Of a stretch of DNA of 64,000 nucleotides, positions 56,544 through 64,000 are shown in pieces. Source of the stretch: Porphyridium purpureum (Eukaryota; Rhodophyta; Bangiophyceae; Porphyridiales; Porphyridiaceae); the NCBI GenBank assembly GCA_008690995.1, contig VRMN01000016.1:176501-240500 (forward strand). Reading direction: 5' to 3'. Both the position numbers and the translations under genes were made by a program. Below the pieces are notes generated by a model. The model was not told the origin of the DNA. It made no database searches and saw only the letters and a program-made list of their open reading frames with translations. Positions within the stretch are counted from its first letter, which is position 1. The number at the start of each line of letters is the position of its first letter.

Positions 56544-57518
56544 ATGGGCCGGGGAGGCGCGGTGATGGCGCGGTCGGCGTCCGTGGGCGGCGACGCGCTG
56601 AACAGCGCGCAGGCGGCCGGGCTGGCGCGGCCGCCGCGGCAGCCGGACGCGGCGATGGAGAAGGAGAGGCGGAAGGCGCAGAGGAAGGGCGAGCCGCTGT
56701 CCAGAGAAGCGTCCGAGAACGCGAGGCCGGACGCACGCGGACGGCGCGCCGCGCCGGCAAACCAGAGCCAGGACGAGTACTTGCTGCAGCTGGCAGGGAT
56801 AAACCAAGTGATGAGTGGCGGTGGCCAGGCCGATCTGGACCATGTGGGCGCACTGAGGAGCGTGGCTTCCATGTCCGTCGTCTTCGAAGGCTCCTCGAAT
56901 GAAGAGCGCCTGCGTGTGCCCGTTGAGTTTATTTTTGGTGACGCAAATCAGGACGCGCGTGTGGCTCTGTGCGGTGACTGGAACTCGTGGAGGCCCATTC
57001 CGATGCAAAGAGCGAAGCAGAGCAACAAGCTCTTCTCAGTCGTGACGCTTCTCCCAGCCGGCTACTGCGAATACTTCTTTTTGGTGAACGGAGAGCGAGT
57101 GGTCTCGCAGGCGCACCCGCGAAACTTGGAGGGCTCGGCGAACTGGCGAAATATTGTCAGTGATCGCCGCCTGAGATCGCGCAAGACTATAACCCGCGTG
57201 GAACCAGAGACCGGCGCAGCTGGACCACTGGCTGCGCGGTTCATGAGCATGTGGCGAATGGTTCTGTCTTACACGCACGGCATGTTCGGGTCCTCGCACC
57301 TACACGACGAGGAAAGCGGAAGTACGAGTCCTTCGCGTTCCAAAAAGTTTCATGGCAAAACGTTGTCGCTGCTGGAGCGCGACGACCTTATCCACGCGTG
57401 GATGAACATGAAGCCGGCAGAAGTGCGAAGCACGCTCTTTCCAGTGGCATGCTTGGCAATCTTTTTCCTGGTGTACATCTGCGGATACATGTATATTTCT
57501 CACAATTTGGGGGTTTGA
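56544..57518 (+). CDS. Tail-anchored protein with AMPK-type glycogen-binding (CBM48) domain
   Basis: A 324-aa protein. The N-terminal 100 residues are Arg/Ala/Gly-rich and disordered. A CBM48/AMPK1-CBM module spans about 125-185: VPVEFIFGDANQDARVALCG, DWNSWRPIPMQ, LLPAGYCEYFFLVNGERVV and SQAHPRNLEG. The GDWNSW element and the LPAGxYxYxFxVNG pattern are those of AMPK-beta and starch-binding proteins. It ends in one hydrophobic helix, LFPVACLAIFFLVYICGYMY, followed by only seven residues, so it is probably tail-anchored with the CBM in the cytosol. It lacks the C-terminal AMPK-beta interaction domain. A role in tethering floridean starch or glycogen to a membrane is inference. The start at 56544 is the first ATG in the open frame. 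Confidence 0.8.
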   Translation: MGRGGAVMARSASVGGDALNSAQAAGLARPPRQPDAAMEKERRKAQRKGEPLSREASENARPDARGRRAAPANQSQDEYLLQLAGINQVMSGGGQADLDHVGALRSVASMSVVFEGSSNEERLRVPVEFIFGDANQDARVALCGDWNSWRPIPMQRAKQSNKLFSVVTLLPAGYCEYFFLVNGERVVSQAHPRNLEGSANWRNIVSDRRLRSRKTITRVEPETGAAGPLAARFMSMWRMVLSYTHGMFGSSHLHDEESGSTSPSRSKKFHGKTLSLLERDDLIHAWMNMKPAEVRSTLFPVACLAIFFLVYICGYMYISHNLGV

Positions 57519-58032
57519 AACTAATACTTTGGACGAGGCGACGACAAAGCCTGGCCTTCGTCTCGCGTACCGCGTCTGCGGTTGCGATGGTCAATCGGGG
57601 ATACTGCCTCGCGGCTCGGCGACGTTGACACATGCAGATAATTAACACGAAAACTAAAGAACAAAGGCGCTTGACTGTTTCACATCGTAGGATTTGCTAG
57701 CACACAGGAGCGGTGCCCCATCCCGCTCACCGCTGATGGGTTTGAGCCGATCGCCGCAGCACGGTTCCCATGAGCAGTCACATATGACCACACGCCTCAG
57801 ACGACGACACTGACCAAACAGCTCCACGTGACCCGTGTCTTCGCCCTGGCCACGATCCGGCCCCAGTCGCGGAACTGACTGTTCTGTGAATCCGTGGGTG
57901 CATGGTCTCGTCGCACCAACTTCAACTAGGTGTGCCGACGGTGCCCGGGACATTTTTTCAGGAGAAAACACATCCGAACGAGAGAAAAGCGCCACAGGGA
58001 TAGCTGTCACGCGGCAGGCTTGGAAGCGTAAC
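57519..58032. other. Intergenic region upstream of the degenerate DnaJ
   Basis: About 0.5 kb. The downstream frame is open from 57835 but its extra residues do not match the paralogous DnaJ, so 58033 is the better start. No other feature seen. Confidence 0.45.
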
Positions 58033-59262
58033 ATGGGAATTTTCATGAGAGGCTTGCTACGCTCGTCAGCCCCTGTCACGGTGCTGCGCAGCAAACTGAT
58101 TTGGAGGCATTGCGGGGCTATCTTCGAACGGCGATGGCTTGCGGGGCTCAATCGAGGACTCGGGATCCACGGTGAGCAGTCGGAAGACGCGCCTCGCGCT
58201 TGGTCTTCACGCGCTCTGCACACGACGCGGAGGAGTGAAAAGAAGAAACGATCAAAGTACGCGTCGACGGAGCCCGATCGACCAAAGACTCTGTACGAGA
58301 TACTAGGCGTGGAACCTAACGCTTCGAAGGACGAGATCCGAATCGGTTATCGTAAGATGTTCAGGAGATATCGGCCGGAAGCATTCAGGCCCAATCCACA
58401 AATGTTTGTCCTGGTAGGCAGAGCTTACCTGATTCTGTCTGATGATTTGATGCGCAAGACGTATGACGCATATGGCACTTACACGGTGGCCGACAAAACG
58501 TTCTCGGATGCCGACCACGTGGTGGTGCGGACAGAAGCAGACGCAGAGGCAGAAGCAGACGAAGAAGCGGATGATGATCCGAATCAGTCAGATGGGGATG
58601 TAGATAAAGCAACAGCAAGGGACCCATTGGACGACCTGCTCCCAGTAGATAAGGAAGCAGAAGAAAGAGCGGCTGCGGAAGCTGAGGACGATCTGATGCC
58701 GACAGATGGGGCACCAGACAACGAATCAAATATCGATACGATGGACTACGGGTACGGTCTGTACGAAGCAGAGCAAGAGCCTGAAAAGGAGATCGAGAAA
58801 GATTCTGAACACGCAGTTGAGGATGGAGATGTAGGTGCCGACTTGGAAGTCCAAGACTACGAGGCGCATTTAGGCGAGGAAAGTGACCGAATCGAACCCG
58901 GTGAACCGGGATACAAGCTCCCTTACGATTACTTCCGCCAAAATCCCGAGAAGATGATAGGAAGACAACATAACGAGCTCATGGATGTCAAAGTCAGTCT
59001 TCTGGGTCGAGAGCCGGGGATTTTCGAGAAACGGAAGAGGTACCGCGTGGACGCGACGTGCGTGCCTTGCGAGACTTCTGGCCTTGCGCCGGACAGACGC
59101 TCCGTCCCGTGCAAGGTGTGCAGCGGCACAGGTAAGGTAAAACTTTTGTTGGAAAACCTGCAGACGACGACTTCCGCGTGCGTTCAGTGCAAAGGGACGG
59201 GCAAGGGCGTTTGCCCGGACTGCGAAGGAAAGGGTATTAGGTCGTTTATCTGGGTGCACTGA
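58033..59262 (+). CDS. Degenerate DnaJ-like protein, paralog of the mitochondrial DnaJ at 61432
   Basis: A 409-aa protein clearly related to the DnaJ at 61432. The leaders align (MGIFMRGLLRSSAPVTVL and MGASMRSLLRSAAAVRVL; later WSSRALHTTRR and LSGRALHTSRR), so it is probably mitochondrial. The J-domain fold is kept (LYEILGVEPNASKDEI, LVGRAYLILSDDLMRKTYDA), but HPD has become RPE in RRYRPEAF, so Hsp70 stimulation is unlikely. A long acidic insert (about 165-300) replaces the Gly/Phe region. The zinc-finger region keeps CVPC, CKVCSGTG, CVQCKGTG and CPDCEGKG, but the protein stops just after it (IRSFIWVH) and lacks the substrate-binding domains. The frame is otherwise intact. It may have a new role or be decaying; the MEMO1 pseudogene begins about 20 bp later. 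Confidence 0.85.
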   Translation: MGIFMRGLLRSSAPVTVLRSKLIWRHCGAIFERRWLAGLNRGLGIHGEQSEDAPRAWSSRALHTTRRSEKKKRSKYASTEPDRPKTLYEILGVEPNASKDEIRIGYRKMFRRYRPEAFRPNPQMFVLVGRAYLILSDDLMRKTYDAYGTYTVADKTFSDADHVVVRTEADAEAEADEEADDDPNQSDGDVDKATARDPLDDLLPVDKEAEERAAAEAEDDLMPTDGAPDNESNIDTMDYGYGLYEAEQEPEKEIEKDSEHAVEDGDVGADLEVQDYEAHLGEESDRIEPGEPGYKLPYDYFRQNPEKMIGRQHNELMDVKVSLLGREPGIFEKRKRYRVDATCVPCETSGLAPDRRSVPCKVCSGTGKVKLLLENLQTTTSACVQCKGTGKGVCPDCEGKGIRSFIWVH

Positions 59263-59284
59263 AAAGCGCACAATCCCATGCACT

Positions 59285-59902
59285 TTCGCGTCCCCTGTAC
59301 GACACGCGATCATGTGCACAAGTGCTGGAATCCACGGCTCGGCGAGCTTCAGTGTCCCATCGACTTTGCGGCTGGATTGCACGCACAGCTCGTCGGTCTC
59401 GTTGAATCTATAGACGCGCAGACGGACGAGGACGAGCACAAGCACAGCTTTGGGATGCCGCTACCGTCGCTGGCACATGTGTTCGGCGGCGTCCGCACGG
59501 TCAAGATGGTGGGGACTTCATGCTGGGGGGGCCCCAAGTTTCGAGCGAAGCAGCAGTACGGCCGTGTGCTTGCGCCGTGAGTCGCAGACGGCTTAGGGCC
59601 GTTTGTGATCACTTCGGATTTCTACCATGGCCGCCGCCCCTTCTGGTACACACAGTATGAAACCTTGCACAGTGAGATCTGGCAAAGGATCATGAAAATT
59701 CTCCATAAAGGCGCCTTGGTGTTTTTGAAGCCTCGAGCATGCGTTGTTCCTTGAGGACTCGGTCAAGACTAAGCATTGGATTTGTGGATGGTATCTTACA
59801 CGTGTCTTTCTCGGCACTTTGGAGGCGTGCGCGGCGCATGCCCGCTCGCAATCCGGCTTGTCTGTCTCGTCCATCGCCGCACACTTCGCCGTATTCGGTT
59901 AG
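59285..59902 (+). pseudogene. Decayed copy of MEMO1
   Basis: This stretch aligns with codons from about 80 to the end of the MEMO1 gene at 54943. Matching blocks are ctcggcgagcttcagtg with ctcggcaagctccagtg, the TDEDEH region (QTDEDEHKHSFGMPLPSL), HVFGGVRTVKMVG, QQYGRVLAP, then FVITSDFYHGRRPFWY (from FVISSDFCHWGRRFRY), LHSEIWQ and a final AAHFAVFG stop like AAHFITPE. In-frame stops (59578-59580 and beyond), small length changes and loss of the conserved DFCHWG Cys show it is dead. The N-terminal quarter is missing. By eye the DNA is still roughly three-quarters identical in the best parts. It lies directly after the degenerate DnaJ gene. Confidence 0.88.
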
Positions 59903-60337
59903 CCGCAATTTCATTTCCTTTCATCAAATCGGAACAATTTTAGCACATACGCATCTCGCGTTTGCGTGATGCAGCATCTGAGCAGATGCGGTTAGGAGCC
60001 CTCGGACGCTGCAGTTTGCGCTTATGTAGCGACATCGAAAGGATGCTCGAACAACGGATGATCCGATCGGGGAATTCCAGGGACCATGCCAGGAACTTGA
60101 ATCGAGCGAGTGAGTGGTGATTAGATTTTGAGGCTTTCGCTGCAAAGCTCGCCACAGGTTAGAGCCAAACTGGAGCATTGAGAAGTCCAGGTACAGAGTC
60201 GACCATCCCCTCTTGGAAGGCCGCGACGCATTCGGACTTCGCTACAATGTCCAAGCCATCAAGAACTGGAAGTGTCGCCCCTCGCGCCTTGTCACAAAAT
60301 CGTACTAAAGCCAGCATAAACCTTGAGTCTTGACTGA
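59903..60337. other. Intergenic region after the MEMO1 pseudogene
   Basis: About 0.4 kb with no recognisable gene. Short frames on both strands are unlike any neighbour. It separates the pseudogene from the convergent NICE-3-like gene. Confidence 0.5.
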
Positions 60338-61033
60338 CTACCGACCGACGGACTCGATCGCAAGCAAAATCGTGCTCAAGTCCTGCTCAAAGGAAGCAAG
60401 CTCGGTCTCGGTCAGTTCAGTAGCGCCATTGTCAGGATAGGCGAGTACTCGTTCATACATGACCAAGCAACGCTCGCACTGAGACTTGTCCAACACCCCT
60501 GGACACCGTTCCACGAGCCGGTTGACCAGCTTGCGCACGCTGGGAGGCGAGTCCATATCCTGACCTTCTTTGGCGGGTCTCACATCTTCTTCATGCACAT
60601 TCTGAGCAGACGAGCCGCCTGGTAATCTCTCGTGAAGCTGATCCGCCGCTGCGACCAGAGAATCGAGCGACTGGAGCACACGCGTTCGAAAATGCACGCC
60701 AAAATACGGCGAGGCCGGGTCTGTGCCCACGCCGAACGCCTTCATGCGGGCCAGCAAGAGCGACTCGGGCATGACTGGTGCCTTGTGATACCGCTCCTGG
60801 TACTCTTGTGCGGCGCGCAGCACGGCGTCGGCTCTGCGGCTGCGCCGTGCCGCCATCCATGCCGCCGTGGACGCCGGCGCGTGGTGCAGAATCTCGAGCT
60901 CCATCCGAGTCCTGCGGCGCCGGCGCAGCACAAACACAGCAAGGTACACCGCCGGGATGCACAGCAGTCCCAGAATCAGCACCGCCACGTGCACGGCGTC
61001 CACCGAACCATCGCCGTCGCCATCATCATCCAT
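60338..61033 (-). CDS. Single-pass membrane protein, C1orf43/NICE-3-like
   Basis: A 231-aa protein. After a short acidic N-terminus (MDDDGDGDGSVD) comes one membrane segment, VAVLILGLLCIPAVYLAVFV, followed at once by RRRRR, so the long C-terminal part is cytosolic. That part contains YFGVHFRTRVLQSLDSLVA, then SVRKLVNRLVERCPGV, CERCLVMYERVLAYPD and TETELASFEQDLSTILLAIE. The run of a short N-terminus, one helix, basic stop-transfer and a YER-containing helical domain resembles the NICE-3/C1orf43 family, found in Golgi and mitochondria of animals. The similarity is weak and not proven. The start is the ATG at 61033; the frame is open to 61096 without ATG. Confidence 0.6.
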   Translation of the reverse strand: MDDDGDGDGSVDAVHVAVLILGLLCIPAVYLAVFVLRRRRRTRMELEILHHAPASTAAWMAARRSRRADAVLRAAQEYQERYHKAPVMPESLLLARMKAFGVGTDPASPYFGVHFRTRVLQSLDSLVAAADQLHERLPGGSSAQNVHEEDVRPAKEGQDMDSPPSVRKLVNRLVERCPGVLDKSQCERCLVMYERVLAYPDNGATELTETELASFEQDLSTILLAIESVGR

Positions 61034-61431
61034 CCATTCCTCTCCACCACGACCCTCATCTCCTGTTCCCCGCGCCGCCTTCACCACAGCACGCACAGAC
61101 TAAAATTCCGGCTTCCTATAAATGCATCCCACTTTGATAGAAATAAAGTACAGTGATCGAACCATGCATGTGTTCAGTTCTGCGTGTTCAGTTTGCTATT
61201 GGTTTTTTCATGCGTGGACGCATGGTGTTTGATTAGGGTTTGTCGCGGTCAAAAATGATAAAACGGCCACGATTTACTATTAAGATCGCCCCACGCTGAA
61301 CGCGTGATGCCCGCCGTCGATTCCAGAAAGGCGCACGCGCAGGTGCGGCTAGAGCGGAGCGCGAGACTGGTTACGTGAGGAGCGGCGCGGGGCTCTGCGA
61401 AGAGAGGGGGCGCGAGTCGTGGCGGCTCAGG
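61034..61431. promoter_or_regulatory. Divergent promoter region, NICE-3-like (-) and DnaJ (+)
   Basis: About 0.4 kb carrying both upstream regions. A TATA-like cctataaatg at 61116-61125 is the clearest core-promoter candidate; on the minus strand it reads cattTATAGG and lies about 85 bp upstream of the NICE-3-like start, though its orientation better suits the plus strand. An AT-rich stretch near 61246-61275 is a second candidate for the DnaJ gene. Confidence 0.4.
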
Positions 61432-62853
61432 ATGGGTGCGTCCATGCGAAGCTTGCTGCGCTCGGCCGCGGCAGTGCGTGTGCTGCACAGGAGGCTGAGC
61501 GGGGGCCCCGGCGGGTCGCTGTTTGGGCGTCGCCAGCTCGCGGGGTTTGGCGGCGCGCTGAGAGCGCGTGGCGAGCTCGCGAATGATGCGTCCTGGACGT
61601 TGTCCGGGCGTGCGCTGCACACGTCAAGAAGGGCGAGCCAGAGGGCGAGCAGCGCGAGCGCCCAGTCCGAGGATCTGTACGACCTGTTGGGCGTGGACAA
61701 GAACGCGACCGCGGGCGACATCAAAAAGGCGTACTACACGCTCGCGAAGAAGTTGCACCCAGACTCCGGGACTGGCGATCGGGAAAAGTTTGCTGCGGTG
61801 GGGCAGGCGTACGAGGTGCTCTCGGACGATAAGAAGCGCAAAGTGTACGACTCGTACGGCATGGAGGGTATCAAGGCCATGAATGCCGGGTTCGATCCAG
61901 CACAGGCAGGCGCGGACGGAAATCCGTTCGGCGGCGGCGGAATGGGCTTTGATGCGGAAGATATCTTGCGCCACTTTGGAGACATGTTTGGCACGGGAGC
62001 GGGCTTTGCGCAGCAGAGAAACCCAATGGCCGCGACGCGCGGTGATGACGTTGAGCTGCGTCTCAAACTCACCTTCATGGAGGCGGTTCGCGGAGTGAAG
62101 AAGAAGGCACGCTACCGCGCAGACGTGATGTGTGTGCCGTGCAGTGGTTCTGGTCGGACAACGGATACGAGCGTGGAGTCATGCCGGACATGCAATGGCA
62201 CGGGTATGCGCACGATGACGCGGAACTTTATGATGATGCAGTCGACATGCAATACATGCGGCGGGATTGGCAAGGTGGTCAAGAAGCCGTGCTCATCGTG
62301 CAAGGGTGAAGGTACCATACGGGGCATGAGAGAAACCATGGTCGACATTCCCGCGGGTGTAGACACAGGCCAAGGCGTGTCTGTGCGCGGGCAGGGCAAT
62401 GCCGGAGCGCGCGGAGGAGCGCCCGGTGACCTGATTGTGGGCATTCAGGTCCAGCCGGATGATTATTTTGTGCGACAGGGCAACGATGTGCATGTGATGG
62501 CTCCGATTTCGTTTCCACAGGCCGCGCTGGGTGGTAAGGTAAGCGTGCGTGGCTTGTACGAGGACCAGTCAGAAATCACGGTCGACGTGCCGCGGGGTAC
62601 GCAGCCAGACAACACTACCATTGTGCGAGATCAAGGCATCCAGCACGTGCACACGGCGAGGCGTCGCGGCAACATGGTTGTGCACTTTAAGCTCGTGGTG
62701 CCGACCTCGCTCGACTCGAAGACCGAAGATATCCTCCGAAAGCTTGGAAACGAAGCGACGATGAATGTCGACTCGAACTCGGTTGCGAAGGGCGCCACGG
62801 TTTGGAAGCGTTTTCGCGAATTCATGGACGCGTTTCGCTCAAGGAAGCAGTAG
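61432..62853 (+). CDS. Mitochondrial type I DnaJ (Mdj1/DNAJA3-like)
   Basis: A 473-aa Hsp40 co-chaperone. The first 70 residues are Arg/Ser/Leu-rich (MGASMRSLLRSAAAVRVLHR) with ALHTSRR near the end, a mitochondrial presequence. The J domain (about 79-140) has the HPD motif in KKLHPDSG. A Gly/Phe region follows (GNPFGGGGMGF), then four CxxCxGxG repeats (CVPCSGSG, CRTCNGTG, CNTCGGIG, CSSCKGEG), then both beta-rich substrate-binding domains, including QGVSVRGQGNAGARGGAPGD and LIVGIQV, up to residue 473. All parts of a type I DnaJ are present. It would hand unfolded proteins to mitochondrial Hsp70. A shortened, HPD-less paralog is at 58033. Confidence 0.95.
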   Translation: MGASMRSLLRSAAAVRVLHRRLSGGPGGSLFGRRQLAGFGGALRARGELANDASWTLSGRALHTSRRASQRASSASAQSEDLYDLLGVDKNATAGDIKKAYYTLAKKLHPDSGTGDREKFAAVGQAYEVLSDDKKRKVYDSYGMEGIKAMNAGFDPAQAGADGNPFGGGGMGFDAEDILRHFGDMFGTGAGFAQQRNPMAATRGDDVELRLKLTFMEAVRGVKKKARYRADVMCVPCSGSGRTTDTSVESCRTCNGTGMRTMTRNFMMMQSTCNTCGGIGKVVKKPCSSCKGEGTIRGMRETMVDIPAGVDTGQGVSVRGQGNAGARGGAPGDLIVGIQVQPDDYFVRQGNDVHVMAPISFPQAALGGKVSVRGLYEDQSEITVDVPRGTQPDNTTIVRDQGIQHVHTARRRGNMVVHFKLVVPTSLDSKTEDILRKLGNEATMNVDSNSVAKGATVWKRFREFMDAFRSRKQ

Positions 62854-63382
62854 CGCGATGCGGTTCCGCGAGCAATCACATGATTTGTAATAAAGGAAAC
62901 ATGGAAATAAGCCCAGTAGCATTCTGCACGGGTTGCCTGGAGTCCTAGCTCACCTTTGTTGAAAGTGTCCCAACCGAGGGATCGTTTCGTGCGACTTGGC
63001 CAAACAATTTTAGTCCAGGGAGATTGACCCCTTGCAAGGCGTCTGTCACGCGCGGGGGCATTTCCGCGCGAGGTTTGCGGCCCGACAATTGTACGCGCAA
63101 ATTTGAGGTCTTAATAGATGATCTTCACTCTGTGCGCTTTACCAGGTAAACATCGCTTCTTCCTCATTCAGGCTTAGGAGAACAGCACCTTTTGCTCGTT
63201 CCGAGCGTTCTCTTCCGGACCAGCGCTGCATCGTGTTTGCAGGCTGAGACTGAAGGAGTGCTTGTGCGTCTTCTCGTAACGACTCGCCGCTTTAGTGGCT
63301 GCGCCATTGGAAAACGTTCCATAGTTAAAGGTACAAGCGAGAAGAGACGTGGGGAAAGATCGAGATCTCGGTCTTCTGTGTC
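62854..63382. other. Intergenic region after DnaJ
   Basis: About 0.5 kb. A short AT-rich part after the DnaJ stop (gatttgtaataaaggaaaca near 62881-62900) may include the polyadenylation signal aataaa at 62889-62894. No gene seen. Confidence 0.5.
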
Positions 63383-63727
63383 ATGGCAGCTCGCGGCGAG
63401 CACAAATCTGCATCACCGCATGAGCTGGTCTTCAAACATTCATTCGATGGGGAGGATGTGGGAGTCGAACGTATTTCCGTGGCGAGCTGCTGGGAACCTC
63501 CAGCGGGCGTTGAAAATGCAGATGCGGGGAGTGATGCCGCTGCCTCTCGAATAGAGCGTGCGCTTCGCAAGATGCAGCACGATGCGAATCAAGTGATGAC
63601 CGCCGAGCTTGATGTGCGCAAGAAAGCAGCCACTTTAGAGGCGAGCGCGAAAGACAGCGAGAAGGGTATAGGATTGGACGTGGATACCAACGAGGATAAC
63701 CAGGAACATGCGGGCAAACAAGGCTAG
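63383..63727 (+). CDS. Small hypothetical protein
   Basis: A 114-aa acidic, soluble protein with an ATG at 63383. The N-terminal half has short strand-like segments (ELVFKHSF, VERISVASCWEPP). The second half is one long helix, AASRIERALRKMQHDANQVM then TAELDVRKKAATLEASAKD, and a polar tail. It has no targeting signal and no Cys pattern. Its size and layout recall small accessory subunits such as Gon7 or prefoldin-like proteins, but I see no firm match. Confidence 0.5.
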   Translation: MAARGEHKSASPHELVFKHSFDGEDVGVERISVASCWEPPAGVENADAGSDAAASRIERALRKMQHDANQVMTAELDVRKKAATLEASAKDSEKGIGLDVDTNEDNQEHAGKQG

Positions 63728-64000
63728 TGACGCATTTCTGTGCTTGTGAAACGCGGCAAGTGCTATGGACGGGCGAAAGAGATAGAAACGGAAGAGAGGC
63801 TCGCATCCCAACTCTGTATGCGTAAAAACGTGATCATGTGCTGGAGTACGTGGGTCGCGGCATGGTGTCCGGTGCACTATCGTCCCTCTCCACTGAAGAT
63901 AATTTATTATCTAGCTACGGCTGGTCTGACCGCCTGCAGGCAACTCTGTGCAGGAGCCATAGAAATGTTTGGTAGCCACGTGGCTCGCGTTCCGCTAGGA
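63728..64000. other. Right-edge non-coding segment
   Basis: About 0.3 kb with no supported gene; the window ends here. A frame on the minus strand crosses it but is antisense to the small protein gene and lacks features. Confidence 0.4.

Noticed and set aside
55919-57008. Minus-strand frames of 317 and 208 codons
   Set aside because: They are the antisense of the CBM gene and of G-rich repeats, giving Pro/Ser/Thr-rich low complexity.
1-64000. Transposons, virus-like elements, CRISPR arrays, rRNA genes
   Set aside because: No transposase, reverse transcriptase, capsid-like protein, terminal repeats, regular repeat-spacer array or rRNA-like sequence was seen.

Overview
The window is nuclear DNA of a eukaryote with a compact, intron-poor genome. 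Long single-exon genes encode eukaryote-only machinery: an Mtr4-type RNA helicase, a Trf4-type poly(A) polymerase, an exportin-4-like karyopherin, VPS28, IES6/INO80C, PDCD5, TMEM43, MEMO1 and a four-domain cation channel. Base composition is GC-rich, genes lie on both strands, and many are separated by less than 300 bp. An organelle-type TyrRS and mitochondrial DnaJ proteins also fit a unicellular eukaryote. I infer a unicellular red alga of the Porphyridium type, from style and gene content only; no marker gene here proves it.

Layout. 0-6 kb: a hypothetical gene running off the left edge, a sterol C4-methyl oxidase, two hypothetical genes whose start codons overlap head to head, and a divergent pair of small paralogous proteins sharing a PFWL(V/I)PN motif. 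6-31 kb: a block of housekeeping genes (Trf4, M16C metalloprotease, VPS28, TyrRS, Mtr4, the cation channel, a methyltransferase-like protein, an exportin, a putative mitochondrial protein, a P1/S58 peptidase and IES6). 31-39 kb: a large disordered protein that is probably N-myristoylated, PDCD5 and the first bZIP factor. 39-47 kb: three tandem paralogous TPR proteins with basic N-termini, the first with a long extra C-terminal module. 47-49 kb: fragments of surface-type proteins and an inverted repeat with two AP-1-like bZIP sites. 49-54 kb: TMEM43 and two adjacent bZIP genes. 54-64 kb: MEMO1, a tail-anchored AMPK-type CBM protein, a degenerate DnaJ paralog, a decayed second copy of MEMO1, a NICE-3/C1orf43-like membrane protein, the intact mitochondrial DnaJ and a small hypothetical protein.

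Functional links. Trf4 and Mtr4, the two catalytic parts of the TRAMP RNA-surveillance complex, lie about 7 kb apart. Three bZIP factors lie within 17 kb. Duplication and divergence recur: the PFWLxPN pair, the TPR triplet, the DnaJ pair and MEMO1 with its pseudogene. No rRNA, tRNA, CRISPR array, transposon or virus-like element was recognised.
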